From NCBI GenBank assembly GCA_016711125.1, contig JADJTQ010000007.1, positions 62,001-126,000 on the forward strand: DNA of 64,000 bases, in the 5' to 3' direction. This DNA comes from Saprospiraceae bacterium (GTDB taxonomy: Bacteria; Bacteroidota; Bacteroidia; Chitinophagales; Saprospiraceae). Positions 30,369 through 40,146 of this stretch are shown piece after piece (position 1 is the stretch's first letter; each line of letters starts with the position of its first letter). The translations under genes were made by a program, and so were the position numbers. Under the pieces are notes generated by a model. The model made no database searches, was not told the DNA's origin, and saw nothing but the letters and a program-made list of their open reading frames with translations.

Positions 30369-31673
30369 CTAATCATTAAAACAAAAATCCAGGCCTTTGG
30401 AGATTTTCGCAGCCGCTTCGTCTAAGGCCATATCGTCATGTTTGTCAGATATAAAGCCTACCTCATATCCGGAAGGTCCTAAATATATTCCTGCACGTAA
30501 CAAATAAAGGTGGAGTTTTTTGAAATACTCAATGGTGCCAGGATCAATCTGGTCGGCCCTTCGAATGTTAAGCGGACTGAAACATAACCAGAAAATGGAG
30601 CCGATTTGCACTATTTGCATAGGAAATCCATTTTTGACGATATGCTCAGTCAGATTTGTAACAAAACGATGTGTTTTTGCTTCCAGTTGTTCATAAAATC
30701 CAGCAGTCATTACTTTCACTAGAGTGGCATACCCGGCAGCCATCGCGACTGGATTCGCCGAAAGTGTTCCTGCCTGATACACATTGCCATCAGGACTGAT
30801 GTGTTGCATGATCTCTCTCCTGGCTCCAAAGGCACCAACAGGTAAACCACCACCAATGATCTTACCAAAGGTCAGGATGTCTGGTTCGATTTCATAAAGT
30901 CCGGCTGCCCCCTCAAAACCTACTCTAAAACCGGAGATTACCTCATCAAAGATCAACAATACTCCATTGTCTGTGCACATAGACCTTAGCGCTTGTAAAT
31001 ACTCCTTGTTTTGAAGCAACAATCCGTTGTTGGCAGGAATAGGTTCAATGATCACAGCTGCCAGATCATGGTGTTTTGCAAAGCATGCGGATAGAGCTTC
31101 GAGATCATCGAGAGGCAGAACAATGGTCTCGGCAACAAATGAGGGTGGTACGCCCGCCGAAGTGCTAACTCCGAAAGTAACCAGACCCGAGCCTGCTTTA
31201 ACCAGAAGTGAATCTGCATGTCCATGATAACAGCCTTCAAATTTGACAATTTTACTTTTGCCAGTGTATCCGCGGGCCAATCTTATCGCTGACATGACTG
31301 CTTCAGTACCGGAGCTTACAAACCGGAGTTGCTCCAGATACCGGTGATTCTTGATGATTAAGGAACCCAAGCGGTTACCTAGTTTAGTTGGAGCACCAAA
31401 GGAAGCTCCATTAGATACCGTACTAATGATTGCCTCGCGCACATCCGGATCATCGTGACCTAGAATCATTGGACCCCAAGAAGCACAGAAATCAATATAC
31501 TGATGATCGTCTTCACAAATGATATGACAACCGGATCCTTTCTTTATAAACAGCGGTGGTCCGTAAACCGATTTGAAGGCCCTCACGGGCGAATTGACGC
31601 CACCTGGAAAGTACTTCTTTGCCTCCTCAAATAGCTGTGATGAATTCTGACGTTCTGGAAATTCCATCTTCAT
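30369..31673 (-). CDS. hemL: Glutamate-1-semialdehyde 2,1-aminomutase
   Basis: 434 residues, full length. PLP-dependent enzyme converting glutamate-1-semialdehyde to 5-aminolevulinate, the C5 route to heme. Motifs: FPGGVNSPVRAFKSV, SSGTEAVMSAIRLARGYTG, EGCYHGHADSLLVKAGSG, DEVISGFRVG and the PLP-lysine segment LTFGKIIGGGLPVGAFG. First gene of a likely hemL-kinase-regulator operon on the minus strand. hemA and other partners are not in the window. Confidence 0.96.
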   Translation of the reverse strand: MKMEFPERQNSSQLFEEAKKYFPGGVNSPVRAFKSVYGPPLFIKKGSGCHIICEDDHQYIDFCASWGPMILGHDDPDVREAIISTVSNGASFGAPTKLGNRLGSLIIKNHRYLEQLRFVSSGTEAVMSAIRLARGYTGKSKIVKFEGCYHGHADSLLVKAGSGLVTFGVSTSAGVPPSFVAETIVLPLDDLEALSACFAKHHDLAAVIIEPIPANNGLLLQNKEYLQALRSMCTDNGVLLIFDEVISGFRVGFEGAAGLYEIEPDILTFGKIIGGGLPVGAFGARREIMQHISPDGNVYQAGTLSANPVAMAAGYATLVKVMTAGFYEQLEAKTHRFVTNLTEHIVKNGFPMQIVQIGSIFWLCFSPLNIRRADQIDPGTIEYFKKLHLYLLRAGIYLGPSGYEVGFISDKHDDMALDEAAAKISKGLDFCFND

Positions 31674-31778
31674 TGTTATTTTTATATTCTAGTACTTTTT
31701 TGCTAGTTCAAATCCCTTTCAACGACTGAGATTTGGCTATATTCGCTTTCTACTACACCAGACCCGATTGATCGTTGC

Positions 31779-32792
31779 ATGAGCCAGACCCTAAAGTTGT
31801 ACATACCCAAAGTACTTAGCGAAAATAAGGTAGTCTTACTAAAAGGCATAGGAACCTTGCGAATTAACTATCGATCTGCAGTAATTAATCACGATCTCTC
31901 CATTATTACACCACCCAAAGAGGAAATTTATTTTGTACCAGCAGATGAATCTAAAATTGATCCAGTATTGGTTAAGATTGTAGAATTGATAGCCCAGGTC
32001 GATCGCGAAGAAGCTACCGACCTGGTTTATACTTTCATGAAGGACCTTCAAACCGAATTGAGAGTCCATGGCTTTTTATCTTTTCCAAGTGTCGGCTGGA
32101 TCAAACAGGACCGTTGGGGAAGCCTGTTTTTTGAACCTGCTTCAGAATATATTTCCATCAATCGATATTTTGGCCTAAGTCAGGTCAAGTTGCCTGAGGC
32201 TCTTTCGAAAGCCGAACAAGAAGTATTGGCAGATTTACGTGAAACGGTGCATGAAGGGGCTGGCAATCGCACCTACATGGCCGCGGTTGCGCCAAAACGC
32301 AGATGGGGTTTTATCATTAGTTCTCTCTTGGTCCTGATGGTGACAGTAGCATTTCTTTGGTCAAGGATGAATCCAGGATCGGAAATTCCATTTTCATCTG
32401 GTGAGGAATTAGAGCAAGAAACTCTAGATGACCGGTCTAGTGTTGATACGCCATTAGATCAGGAAGAGGAGGAAGGTTTTAAGATGCCGGTCTTTCGGGA
32501 TGTAGGTCCGAATTTTATTCCGGTTTTCAGAGATTTGGAACCGATTATTAGTTTTACTGAGCAAGATGCTAAGGAATGTGTGATTATTGTTGGTGCTTTT
32601 TCGGAACAGGGAAATGTGAGTAGAATGATAAACAGGATCGAGGGGTCTTCATATGAATCTGTGATCATACCGGGTCGAGGGCTTACGAAAGTTGGGCTTC
32701 GGGTTAACTGTGACGATGATACCCAAAATACCTTAGACTGGGCCAAAAGAGAGTTTGACCGGAGCGCCTGGTTATACAATAAACCTTTGTAA
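31779..32792 (+). CDS. CCDC81-type HU domains, membrane helix and SPOR domain protein
   Basis: 337 residues. The N-terminal part (about 1-150) resembles the paired HU-like domains of bacterial CCDC81 proteins (YIPKVLSENKVVLLKGIGTL, FLSFPSVGWIKQD). A transmembrane helix follows (about 178-195, IISSLLVLMVTVAFLW), then an acidic linker, then a SPOR-like domain (about 265-337) with VIIVGAFSEQGNVSRMINRIE. SPOR domains bind denuded peptidoglycan at division sites. The HU-like part would be cytoplasmic and the SPOR part periplasmic. Family resemblance recognised; function not established. Confidence 0.8.
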   Translation: MSQTLKLYIPKVLSENKVVLLKGIGTLRINYRSAVINHDLSIITPPKEEIYFVPADESKIDPVLVKIVELIAQVDREEATDLVYTFMKDLQTELRVHGFLSFPSVGWIKQDRWGSLFFEPASEYISINRYFGLSQVKLPEALSKAEQEVLADLRETVHEGAGNRTYMAAVAPKRRWGFIISSLLVLMVTVAFLWSRMNPGSEIPFSSGEELEQETLDDRSSVDTPLDQEEEEGFKMPVFRDVGPNFIPVFRDLEPIISFTEQDAKECVIIVGAFSEQGNVSRMINRIEGSSYESVIIPGRGLTKVGLRVNCDDDTQNTLDWAKREFDRSAWLYNKPL

Positions 32793-32801
32793 GTCAGATC
32801 G

Positions 32802-33623
32802 ATGACAACCCTTGGAAGTATTCCACTGATCAGACATTTTAGACCTGATTCATTTGTTTTAATGGCCGGCCCCTGTGTCGTAGAGAACGAAGAAATCTGT
32901 TTTGAAATCGCAGAATCGTTGTGTGCTATCTGTGATCGACATTCCATTCCCTTTATTTTCAAGGCTTCATACCGTAAGGCAAATAGAAGCAAAGCCGATT
33001 CGTTTAGCGGCATTGGGGATGAAGCAGCTCTAAAAATTCTCGCAAAAATCAGGGCACACTATCAGGTACCAGTACTTACTGACATCCATACGGAGGCGGA
33101 AGCCAGTCTGGCAGCAGACTATGTCGATGTTTTACAAATTCCTGCCTTCCTATGCCGCCAAACTTCATTACTTGAAGCAGCAGCCCAAACTGGAAAGTGG
33201 ATAAATATTAAGAAAGGTCAATTTCTCAGTCCGGATGGGATGAAGTTTGCCCTCGATAAGGTTGTTAAGGCTGGCAATGATCAGTTACTTATCACTGAGC
33301 GAGGTACCACCTTTGGCTATCAGGACCTGGTCGTTGATTTTAGGGGGTTCCCTCTGATGCGTAGCCTGGCCCCGTTGATTTTAGATTGTACCCATAGTCT
33401 CCAGAGACCAAATCAAAACACCGGGATTACCGGAGGCCAGCCCCAATTGATTGAGGTCATGGCCCGGGCAGGGATCGCTGCAGGAGTGGATGGATTGTTT
33501 ATTGAGACCCATCCCCGACCGGAAGAGGCTTTATCTGATGGGGCAAATATGTTGCCAATGGGTCGAATGGAGTCATTAATCGTGCAGGCTATTTCGATAC
33601 AGAAGGCGCTGTTGCCATCATAA
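32802..33623 (+). CDS. kdsA: 3-deoxy-8-phosphooctulonate synthase
   Basis: 273 residues, full length. Condenses phosphoenolpyruvate with arabinose 5-phosphate to make KDO 8-phosphate for lipopolysaccharide. Motifs: AGPCVVENEE, FKASYRKANRSKADSF, LTDIHTEAEA, DVLQIPAFLCRQTSLL, NIKKGQFLSP, TERGTTFGYQ, DCTHSLQRPNQ and FIETHPRPEEALSDGANML. Nine bases after the preceding stop and six before the next gene, so part of a plus-strand operon. Confidence 0.96.
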   Translation: MTTLGSIPLIRHFRPDSFVLMAGPCVVENEEICFEIAESLCAICDRHSIPFIFKASYRKANRSKADSFSGIGDEAALKILAKIRAHYQVPVLTDIHTEAEASLAADYVDVLQIPAFLCRQTSLLEAAAQTGKWINIKKGQFLSPDGMKFALDKVVKAGNDQLLITERGTTFGYQDLVVDFRGFPLMRSLAPLILDCTHSLQRPNQNTGITGGQPQLIEVMARAGIAAGVDGLFIETHPRPEEALSDGANMLPMGRMESLIVQAISIQKALLPS

Positions 33624-33629
33624 AAAGAT

Positions 33630-35185
33630 ATGATCTATCAGGTTGAGGTCACTTTAGATCCCCAGGATTTATACGATGCAGATCTTCTGAAGAGGAAGAT
33701 TTGCAGCAAAGCAGGTATTGATCTTAGTACAGTGGCAAGTTATCATATTGAGCGGAGATCAGTCGATGCCCGAAAGAGGCCAACATATTTATTACTGGTA
33801 TCTGTTTATACGAAAAGTGATAAACGAATTTCGGAGCCATTGATCCGGGATACTTACAATCGAGTAGAAAATGCCGAAGAGATATTGATCATTGGTGCCG
33901 GACCGGCAGGGTATTTTGCCGCTCTGAAATGTTTGGAATTGGGGTATCGGCCTATCGTGATTGAGCGTGGAAAGGATGCTCGCAGCAGACGTCGCGACCT
34001 ACGTGCTATCCAGCAATTTGGAATCGTAAATCCTGATTCAAACTATTGTTTTGGAGAGGGTGGTGCGGGTACCTATTCAGATGGCAAATTGTATACCAGG
34101 TCTAAAAAGCGCGGAAATGTGAAGAGTATTCTACGTGTTTTGGTCGAACACGGTGCTGATCCCGATATTTTGGTTGACGCTCATCCACATATTGGATCTA
34201 ATCGATTACCGGATATTATTACAGCGATACGGCAAACCATCGAAGATTTTGGAGGTCAGGTATTGTTTAATCACCGGGTTACTGATTTTGAGATTCAGCA
34301 GCACCAAATCAAAAAAGTGATCACCTCCCAGGGATCACTGACAGCCCGGAAGGTGATCCTCGCAACCGGACATTCAGCACGAGATATTTATTATTTATTG
34401 GAGCAGAAGGAGATTTTGATTGAGGCCAAGGATTTTGCTCTGGGTGTTCGGGTGGAACACCCGCAATCTTTGATCGATAAAATACAGTATGGGCAACAAA
34501 GCCGGCATCAGAACTTGCCCGCATCGGCTTATCGATTAGCCTGTACCCTAAATCATCGCGGTGTCTTTTCTTTCTGTATGTGCCCAGGTGGTTTGATCGT
34601 GCCGGCAGCTACGGCTCCGGGAGAAATAGTGGTAAATGGCATGTCACTTTCCCGCCGGGATTCTCCTTTTGCCAATAGTGGAATGGTTGCTTCGGTCGGA
34701 GTGGGGGATGCCTTGAAACACGGATATAAAGGTTCCATGGCTTGTCTGCAATTTCAGCAAAAGGTTGAACAAAGGATGTTCGAAAGTGGTGATGGAAGTC
34801 AAAAAGCCCCGGCACAACGATTAAAAGATTTTATAAATTCAATAAACTCAAAGGAGTTGCCTCCAACTTCGTATATTCCCGGTATATTTTCGCAAAGACT
34901 AGACCAATTGCTGCCGAGAGACATTTACGAACACCTGAAAAGGGCTTTTGTCTTTTTTGGTGAAAAAATGCCCGAATTTATCACCAACGATGCCATTGTC
35001 GTCGGTGTAGAGAGTAGAACCAGCGCGCCTGTGCGAATACCCCGAGATTCAACGACGATGATGCACCCTAAAATCATCGGTTTATATCCCTGTGGTGAAG
35101 GTGCAGGGTATGCAGGGGAATTGTCTCAGCCGCGATCGATGGCCAACAAGTAGTGTCGGCAATAGCTCAGTATAAAACCAGATAA
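33630..35185 (+). CDS. FAD-dependent oxidoreductase of the COG2509 type, C-terminal frameshift
   Basis: About 518 residues when joined. An N-terminal domain of about 85 residues is followed by the dinucleotide-binding motif ILIIGAGPAGYFAALKC, then FGEGGAGTYSDGKLYTR and VILATGHSARDIYYLL, all typical of the uncharacterised FAD-dependent dehydrogenases related to Rdh/HI0933-like proteins. Near 35118 a G4 run where G5 is expected removes the normal end; the corrected end reads GYAGGIVSAAIDGQQVV and stops at 35183-35185, immediately before the DoxX start. Substrate unknown. Confidence 0.85.
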
Positions 35186-35611
35186 ATGAAGGATGTAGTT
35201 GACTTGTTGGGCAGAATTTTGTTGTCTTTTATCTTCATATATGAAGCCATCGACTCTATCTTATATTTTAAGAAGACCACTAATTTAATGACAGAATATG
35301 GAATCACTTTTCAACAGGATCTGTTGCTGATTGGTGGTGTCTTTTTGCTGCTTGCCGGAGGAACTTTACTACTAATCGGTTATCGGATCGGACTTGGTGC
35401 TATGTTATTAATGATATATTGGATACCAGTGACTTTTATTGTTCACTCTTTCTGGAATGATGCGCTTCCCGCACGTAGACTTGAATCAATCTTATTTATG
35501 AAAAATATAGCCATATTAGGAGGGTTGATGTTTATGGCGGTCAATACCAGTGGCAAGTATAGCATTAAGACTTTACTTGCAAACACTAGGGTACCAAAGA
35601 GATTTCGTTAG
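35186..35611 (+). CDS. DoxX-like membrane protein
   Basis: 141 residues with four predicted membrane helices: VDLLGRILLSFIFIYEAI, LLLIGGVFLLLAGGTLLLIG, LGAMLLMIYWIPVTFIV and MKNIAILGGLMFMAV. The pattern and length match the DoxX family of small quinone-related or stress-linked membrane proteins. The ATG directly follows the corrected stop of the FAD gene. The 3' end overlaps the convergent channel gene by four bases. Confidence 0.75.
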   Translation: MKDVVDLLGRILLSFIFIYEAIDSILYFKKTTNLMTEYGITFQQDLLLIGGVFLLLAGGTLLLIGYRIGLGAMLLMIYWIPVTFIVHSFWNDALPARRLESILFMKNIAILGGLMFMAVNTSGKYSIKTLLANTRVPKRFR

Positions 35612-36453
35612 ACTGAGAGGTCCCCTCCACAATGTTTGCAAAACCTTGCATCATTGTCGTGGCCTTCTTTTCCGCAATGGGGACACGCCTGCCCATTTAC
35701 TTTTCGAGCTTGATTGATCATACTTGCTGATACGATACCAGTGGGTACTGCAATTACGGAATAACCCAATATCATGACCAGTGCCGATATAAACTTTCCA
35801 ATATTCGTGGCCGGAGTAATATCTCCATAACCCACTGTGGTGAGGGTCACGATAGCCCAATAGATACTAGTAGGTATGCTGTCGAAGCCATCGTTTTGTT
35901 CCCCTTCAATGACATACATCAGAGATCCGATGATTAAGACTATGATCAGAATAAAGTAGAGAAATATGGCAATTTTACCCTTACTCTGATTTAGCGATTG
36001 TAAAATGATATTTCCCTGAGCCATGAATGAACCAAGCTTAAATATCCGAAAAACACGGAGTAATCGCAGCCCACGGATGACCATGAGAGACTGACCACCC
36101 GAAATCACAAAAGCCAGGAAAGTGGGTAGTATAGCTAATAGATCAATTATGCCATAGAAGCTGAGTGCATATTTCAATGGCTGCTTAATACTGTAGAGCC
36201 GCAAAAGATATTCGATCAGGAAAAAGAAGGTTACAATCCATTCGATGATGCGGAAAGTGAGATGATAAGTATCGCGGTAAGTTTGAATACTCTCAAGCAG
36301 AACTACGATTATGCTAACGACAATGAAACAAAGTAAGGCTACATCAAAGAATTTACCGGCTGAAGTATCCGACTCAAAAATAATTTCATAGATCTTGGAT
36401 TTCCGGCTTTTAGTCGGCAATTGCGGTGTTTTACTTACCATATCTCCTAGCAA
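35608..36453 (-). CDS. Voltage-gated-type potassium channel with C-terminal zinc ribbon
   Basis: 281 residues. Six membrane segments of the Kv type, an S4-like helix with regularly spaced arginines (VIRGLRLLRVFRIFKLG), a pore loop with the selectivity filter TLTTVGYGDITP, and the pore helix VMILGYSVIAVPTGIV. The C-terminus ends in a two-knuckle zinc ribbon: CPHCGKEGHDNDARFCKHCGG. The filter sequence supports K+ selectivity. Convergent with, and overlapping by four bases, the DoxX gene. Confidence 0.92.
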   Translation of the reverse strand: MLGDMVSKTPQLPTKSRKSKIYEIIFESDTSAGKFFDVALLCFIVVSIIVVLLESIQTYRDTYHLTFRIIEWIVTFFFLIEYLLRLYSIKQPLKYALSFYGIIDLLAILPTFLAFVISGGQSLMVIRGLRLLRVFRIFKLGSFMAQGNIILQSLNQSKGKIAIFLYFILIIVLIIGSLMYVIEGEQNDGFDSIPTSIYWAIVTLTTVGYGDITPATNIGKFISALVMILGYSVIAVPTGIVSASMINQARKVNGQACPHCGKEGHDNDARFCKHCGGDLSV

Positions 36454-36851
36454 ACAGGTTCATCCAAGGTTGGATGTTACTTTTGCACCAACTATAGATC
36501 CTAAGGATAAGAATCGGTCAAATAAAAATAGAGGAGGGAAAGCAACCGTGATTTTTTGTCGGGATGGCCTCTTACGCTTTGTTGACCTGATTGGAAACTT
36601 CCCCTCGCTCCATGTTCGGAATTAAATATAGCTAATTTCAAACAACATCATATGTAAATATGAAATTTATTGTCATGCATCAGAAAATTTGCATGTGTAA
36701 TGCTCCGATTAGTGCAAAACTCACCGCAACAGAAGGACAAAGATTAGACATTTTGAAATCCCGGAAAGCTAGAAACAGAGATTTTGTAGCCCAGAACATC
36801 AGCGGAAGATCTTACAATTGCCTAGCGGAAAGCGCATAATTCCAGTTCTTT
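36454..36851. other. Intergenic region with one short open frame
   Basis: About 400 bases between two minus-strand genes. A plus-strand frame at 36660-36839 encodes 59 residues (MKFIVMHQKICMCNAPISAK at its start) with no recognised family and no clear ribosome binding site; I cannot support it as a gene. No hairpin or repeat noted. Confidence 0.35.
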
Positions 36852-37250
36852 TTACACCAGATCGGAATCGTTCCATTTTCTTTTTACCTCCCGGTAATCC
36901 GGAAGTTCGAGTGTTTCGTCTATTGATTCGTTTTCATCCGGAACCATTGGTCTTTGCCACTCCTTTTTAGGTTGACTGGCCTCCATTCTCTCCATCTCCT
37001 CCCTGATTTTTCGATCTTCCCAATTGCGGTCTATACCTGGAAATCCAAAGACTTCTACTGCTTCAGCAGCAATACCAATACCCCATCCTGCAACAACGAC
37101 AAAAGTGATCCAGGGAGGCATTCGCAAAACAAAAAATAAAACCATGAGGAAAAGACTGGTAAACATCCAGGAGGACAGATGTTTATAAAATCGTTTCATC
37201 TTCTCAACCTTCTTCCTGGCTTGAAGATATTTTTCCTCTTCACTCATCAT
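36852..37250 (-). CDS. 2TM domain protein
   Basis: 132 residues. An N-terminal basic helix (YLQARKKVEKMKRFYKHL) runs into two closely spaced membrane helices (SSWMFTSLFLMVLFFVL and WITFVVVAGWGIGIAAEAV), then a charged soluble tail with EDRKIREEMERMEA. This pattern matches the 2TM domain family common in Bacteroidota, sometimes fused to LytTR regulators or kinases; here it stands alone. Function unknown. Confidence 0.75.
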   Translation of the reverse strand: MMSEEEKYLQARKKVEKMKRFYKHLSSWMFTSLFLMVLFFVLRMPPWITFVVVAGWGIGIAAEAVEVFGFPGIDRNWEDRKIREEMERMEASQPKKEWQRPMVPDENESIDETLELPDYREVKRKWNDSDLV

Positions 37251-37337
37251 ATTTCAACCTGTTTTCGCTTAGTCACCGATTCGGTGGTAATTGGTAAACA
37301 AAGTAAAAGGTGGTAATTGTTCAAATCCCATCGACAT

Positions 37338-37700
37338 TTATGAAACTACCTTTTGAGAACTGTCGGTAAGAAACACCCTTGCTGCTAACCATGCAGTAAT
37401 TGCAACACCCAGACCACCCAAAAATCCAGTAATACCAAGGATGATGAACGTGGACTTTATTTGTAGCAGGGAACCGATCATGCCACTTAGCTGGCCAAGA
37501 TTAGCGTGATCTACAAACCAGGCAAAGCCAATCCAACTGAAGAGCCCGGCACAGAAACCAATTAAGATTGAGGTGGCCAGCTGTAGTCGAAATACAGGCA
37601 CAATCAGAAATGCGCCTGCAAATCCCAGTACCCAATGGCCCAAAAATGAGAGTAGCAATGTCAGGAAGATCCAAATGATGAATACAGTCAATAATTTCAT
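37338..37700 (-). CDS. Small integral membrane protein, unknown
   Basis: 120 residues with four hydrophobic segments (LLTVFIIWIFLTLLLSFLG, FLIVPVFRLQLATSILIGFC, LQIKSTFIILGITGFLGG and following). The start overlaps the end of the penicillin acylase gene by four bases (ATGA), so the two are translationally coupled. No family recognised. Confidence 0.65.
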   Translation of the reverse strand: MKLLTVFIIWIFLTLLLSFLGHWVLGFAGAFLIVPVFRLQLATSILIGFCAGLFSWIGFAWFVDHANLGQLSGMIGSLLQIKSTFIILGITGFLGGLGVAITAWLAARVFLTDSSQKVVS

Positions 37701-40105
37701 GGGTTTAGGGTAGTCGTGCCTAGTTGAAAGTTCGTAAGATCACCGGGACTAGATGCATGATGCAAGGTGTAGTAATTGCCTTGTGACCAATCGTGAATCA
37801 TATTTTTGTAAAACGCACTGCCGGGGTTACCGGATTGTCCGCCTGGGTAGATGCCCCAAGCTTGCAGGGGTTTACTGAGCTTAACCACCATTCGCCATGA
37901 TGGCCCATGGTTCTCCTTCACTGCATTAATAGCGGTTCCGACACCTCCTACATCGATGCCAGTCACCGAAAAAGCGGGTACCCGGCTGAGGTGATTGATG
38001 CTTACGTGCCGAAAGTCTTTCCAGGTAAGATTTGGATCAGATGCAAAAATGCTATCACAAATGACAGTCGTATTTCCGAAACTCATAGCGACAACATCCT
38101 TGAGTGTTTCAACCTCCGGAGTTTGGATAAGATCAAAAAAAATATTTTCCGGATCTTCCGTCGCCAGGGAGATTGTACGCCACATTTCGGGACGCAGCAG
38201 TTTTATACTCATTTTTTCTTCTTCGTTCGAAAATTCATCCCAGACCAAATTATAAAACTCGTTTTTCCAGGTCTCAAATATGATCGGTTGCCGGGCTCCA
38301 CTTTCATAATAATAGTTCCAATCGGAGAGCGCAGAACTCCATAGGTTACTTGCAGCACTCTTGTCCAGATGATTCAGTAGAATTGGACAGAGCTCAGCAG
38401 CTAATAAATCAAAAGTGCTATTTTGCAGGCTTTGCATGTCTTCGACAGTGATCTTATTATTTGAACCCAATTGCTGATTGAGGGTTCGGCCACGATAATC
38501 CTCAAAGTAGCCATGATATTTATAGGGGTAGTCACTATCAGTTGATTGTTGATTGGCACTTGAAACAAATCCACGATCCGGGTTTTTAATAAAAGGCGTC
38601 TCATCAAACGGGATGTAGCCATTCCAATCGTTTTTAGATGTTTTGCCCGTCAGAATAAATTGACCTTCATCTTCCCCTTTGATTGGCATGGCGCCTTGCA
38701 CTTTCAAGGCCACATCTCCGTCGATGGATGCATAAATAAAGTTTTGGGCAGGGCTTATAAAACCCCTTAGGGCATCATAATAATCGCTGAAATTTTGACT
38801 TTGATTGAGTTTTCTAAATGTGCCGACAATACAATTGTCAATAGCTTCATTAGGCAGCCATTGTAGAGCCAATGACCGACTTTCTTCCAAAAAAACAGGC
38901 CCCCATTTAGTCAACTTAATGGTGTCATAGATGATCTTTCCTCCTTGTGTCTGATACTCTTCAATCTGAAATTTGATCGTTTCTACCTTGCCATCGACCC
39001 TATAAGAAGTTTTACTCGAATCAATCCATTCAATCTCATAAAAGTCTGAAACATCCATTCCAACATTGGTTTCACCCCAGGCAACCTCATCATTAAATCC
39101 AATAGCCACATAGGGGATTCCAGGCAAACTAACACCATATGCATTGTAGGTATCTGTCTTCATCTGCATTTCATACCAGATCGAAGGTAGAGTGAGCGAA
39201 AGATGTGGATCATTACACAAGATTGGATTTCCATCTTCTGTTTTTTCTGCGGATACCGCCCAATTATTGCTGCCGATTGATCGCGGATAGTCATTAATCA
39301 TTTCTTCGGTAAAATATCCGATACTGGGGTTCGTATCTAGGTCCTGCAAACTTTTTTTTATGGACCAAACGGTTCCTTTGGGAATAACGGGTGATTGATT
39401 GGGATTCCATCGAGGAAAAAGAAATTTGAATTTCTCCTGACCCAGATAGTTTAGTGCATTTGTGGCCATCAAATCTTCATTACGACTACACAACATTAGA
39501 TTCATGCTCATTACAACTAAGGCAGTTTTCTCTACACTCCATGGTTCCGGTGCATAATTAAATAACTTAAATTCGAGAGGATACTCTGCGTATTTAAGCC
39601 CTTCTATAAAAGAATTGATTCCTTTCGTATAGTTTTCAATCAGATTATATTCTTGGCATTTTTTCCAGTTTGTCGCGTATAAGCGGGCAGTATTGCTAAG
39701 TCCCATCCGACGCATTCGCTGATCATGGGCTAACAGACGTTGCCCAAATATTTCAGCGAGTCTTCCTGCAGATTGTCTGGCAGTAATATCCATTTGCCAA
39801 AGCCGGTATTTGGCATGTAAATACCCTTGAGTCATTACGGCATCTTCTTCATTGCTGGCAAAAATATGAGGCACCAACCGCTCATCATATACGATCGACA
39901 CCGGTGCGTGCAGGCCTGGCAATTTAAGTTCTTCTTCCTTAAAACCATCTATGGCTTCTGCATTCTGCCAAAACCCTGAAAAAGGATTAAAAAATTTTCC
40001 AATCGGTGGCAATGTACCACCTGATGTGGCTATCGGACGATGTAGTAGAAAGACATACCCTGTGAGTAGTAAGGCAGGTAAAACAACAGACCACAGTCTT
40101 TTCAT
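37697..40105 (-). CDS. Penicillin acylase family (Ntn hydrolase)
   Basis: 802 residues. An N-terminal hydrophobic segment (LWSVVLPALLLTGYVFLL) exports or anchors the protein. The alpha-chain region includes EEDAVMTQGYLHAKYRLWQM; the autocatalytic cleavage/nucleophile site is the Ser of IGSNNWAVS, followed by NDPHLSLTLPSIWYEM, the typical beta-chain start. Later motifs PGGQSGNPGSAFY and FTVEFQLG-like end fit the family. Members hydrolyse amide bonds of acylated compounds, including beta-lactams, acyl-homoserine lactones or N-acyl amino acids; the substrate cannot be read here. Confidence 0.9.
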   Translation of the reverse strand: MKRLWSVVLPALLLTGYVFLLHRPIATSGGTLPPIGKFFNPFSGFWQNAEAIDGFKEEELKLPGLHAPVSIVYDERLVPHIFASNEEDAVMTQGYLHAKYRLWQMDITARQSAGRLAEIFGQRLLAHDQRMRRMGLSNTARLYATNWKKCQEYNLIENYTKGINSFIEGLKYAEYPLEFKLFNYAPEPWSVEKTALVVMSMNLMLCSRNEDLMATNALNYLGQEKFKFLFPRWNPNQSPVIPKGTVWSIKKSLQDLDTNPSIGYFTEEMINDYPRSIGSNNWAVSAEKTEDGNPILCNDPHLSLTLPSIWYEMQMKTDTYNAYGVSLPGIPYVAIGFNDEVAWGETNVGMDVSDFYEIEWIDSSKTSYRVDGKVETIKFQIEEYQTQGGKIIYDTIKLTKWGPVFLEESRSLALQWLPNEAIDNCIVGTFRKLNQSQNFSDYYDALRGFISPAQNFIYASIDGDVALKVQGAMPIKGEDEGQFILTGKTSKNDWNGYIPFDETPFIKNPDRGFVSSANQQSTDSDYPYKYHGYFEDYRGRTLNQQLGSNNKITVEDMQSLQNSTFDLLAAELCPILLNHLDKSAASNLWSSALSDWNYYYESGARQPIIFETWKNEFYNLVWDEFSNEEEKMSIKLLRPEMWRTISLATEDPENIFFDLIQTPEVETLKDVVAMSFGNTTVICDSIFASDPNLTWKDFRHVSINHLSRVPAFSVTGIDVGGVGTAINAVKENHGPSWRMVVKLSKPLQAWGIYPGGQSGNPGSAFYKNMIHDWSQGNYYTLHHASSPGDLTNFQLGTTTLNP

Positions 40106-40146
40106 GCCGAAGTACTTTACTCTAAAATTACTGAATCTATCCTGGA

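Noticed and set aside
36660..36839. 59-codon plus-strand frame
   Set aside because: No family and no support apart from an open frame.
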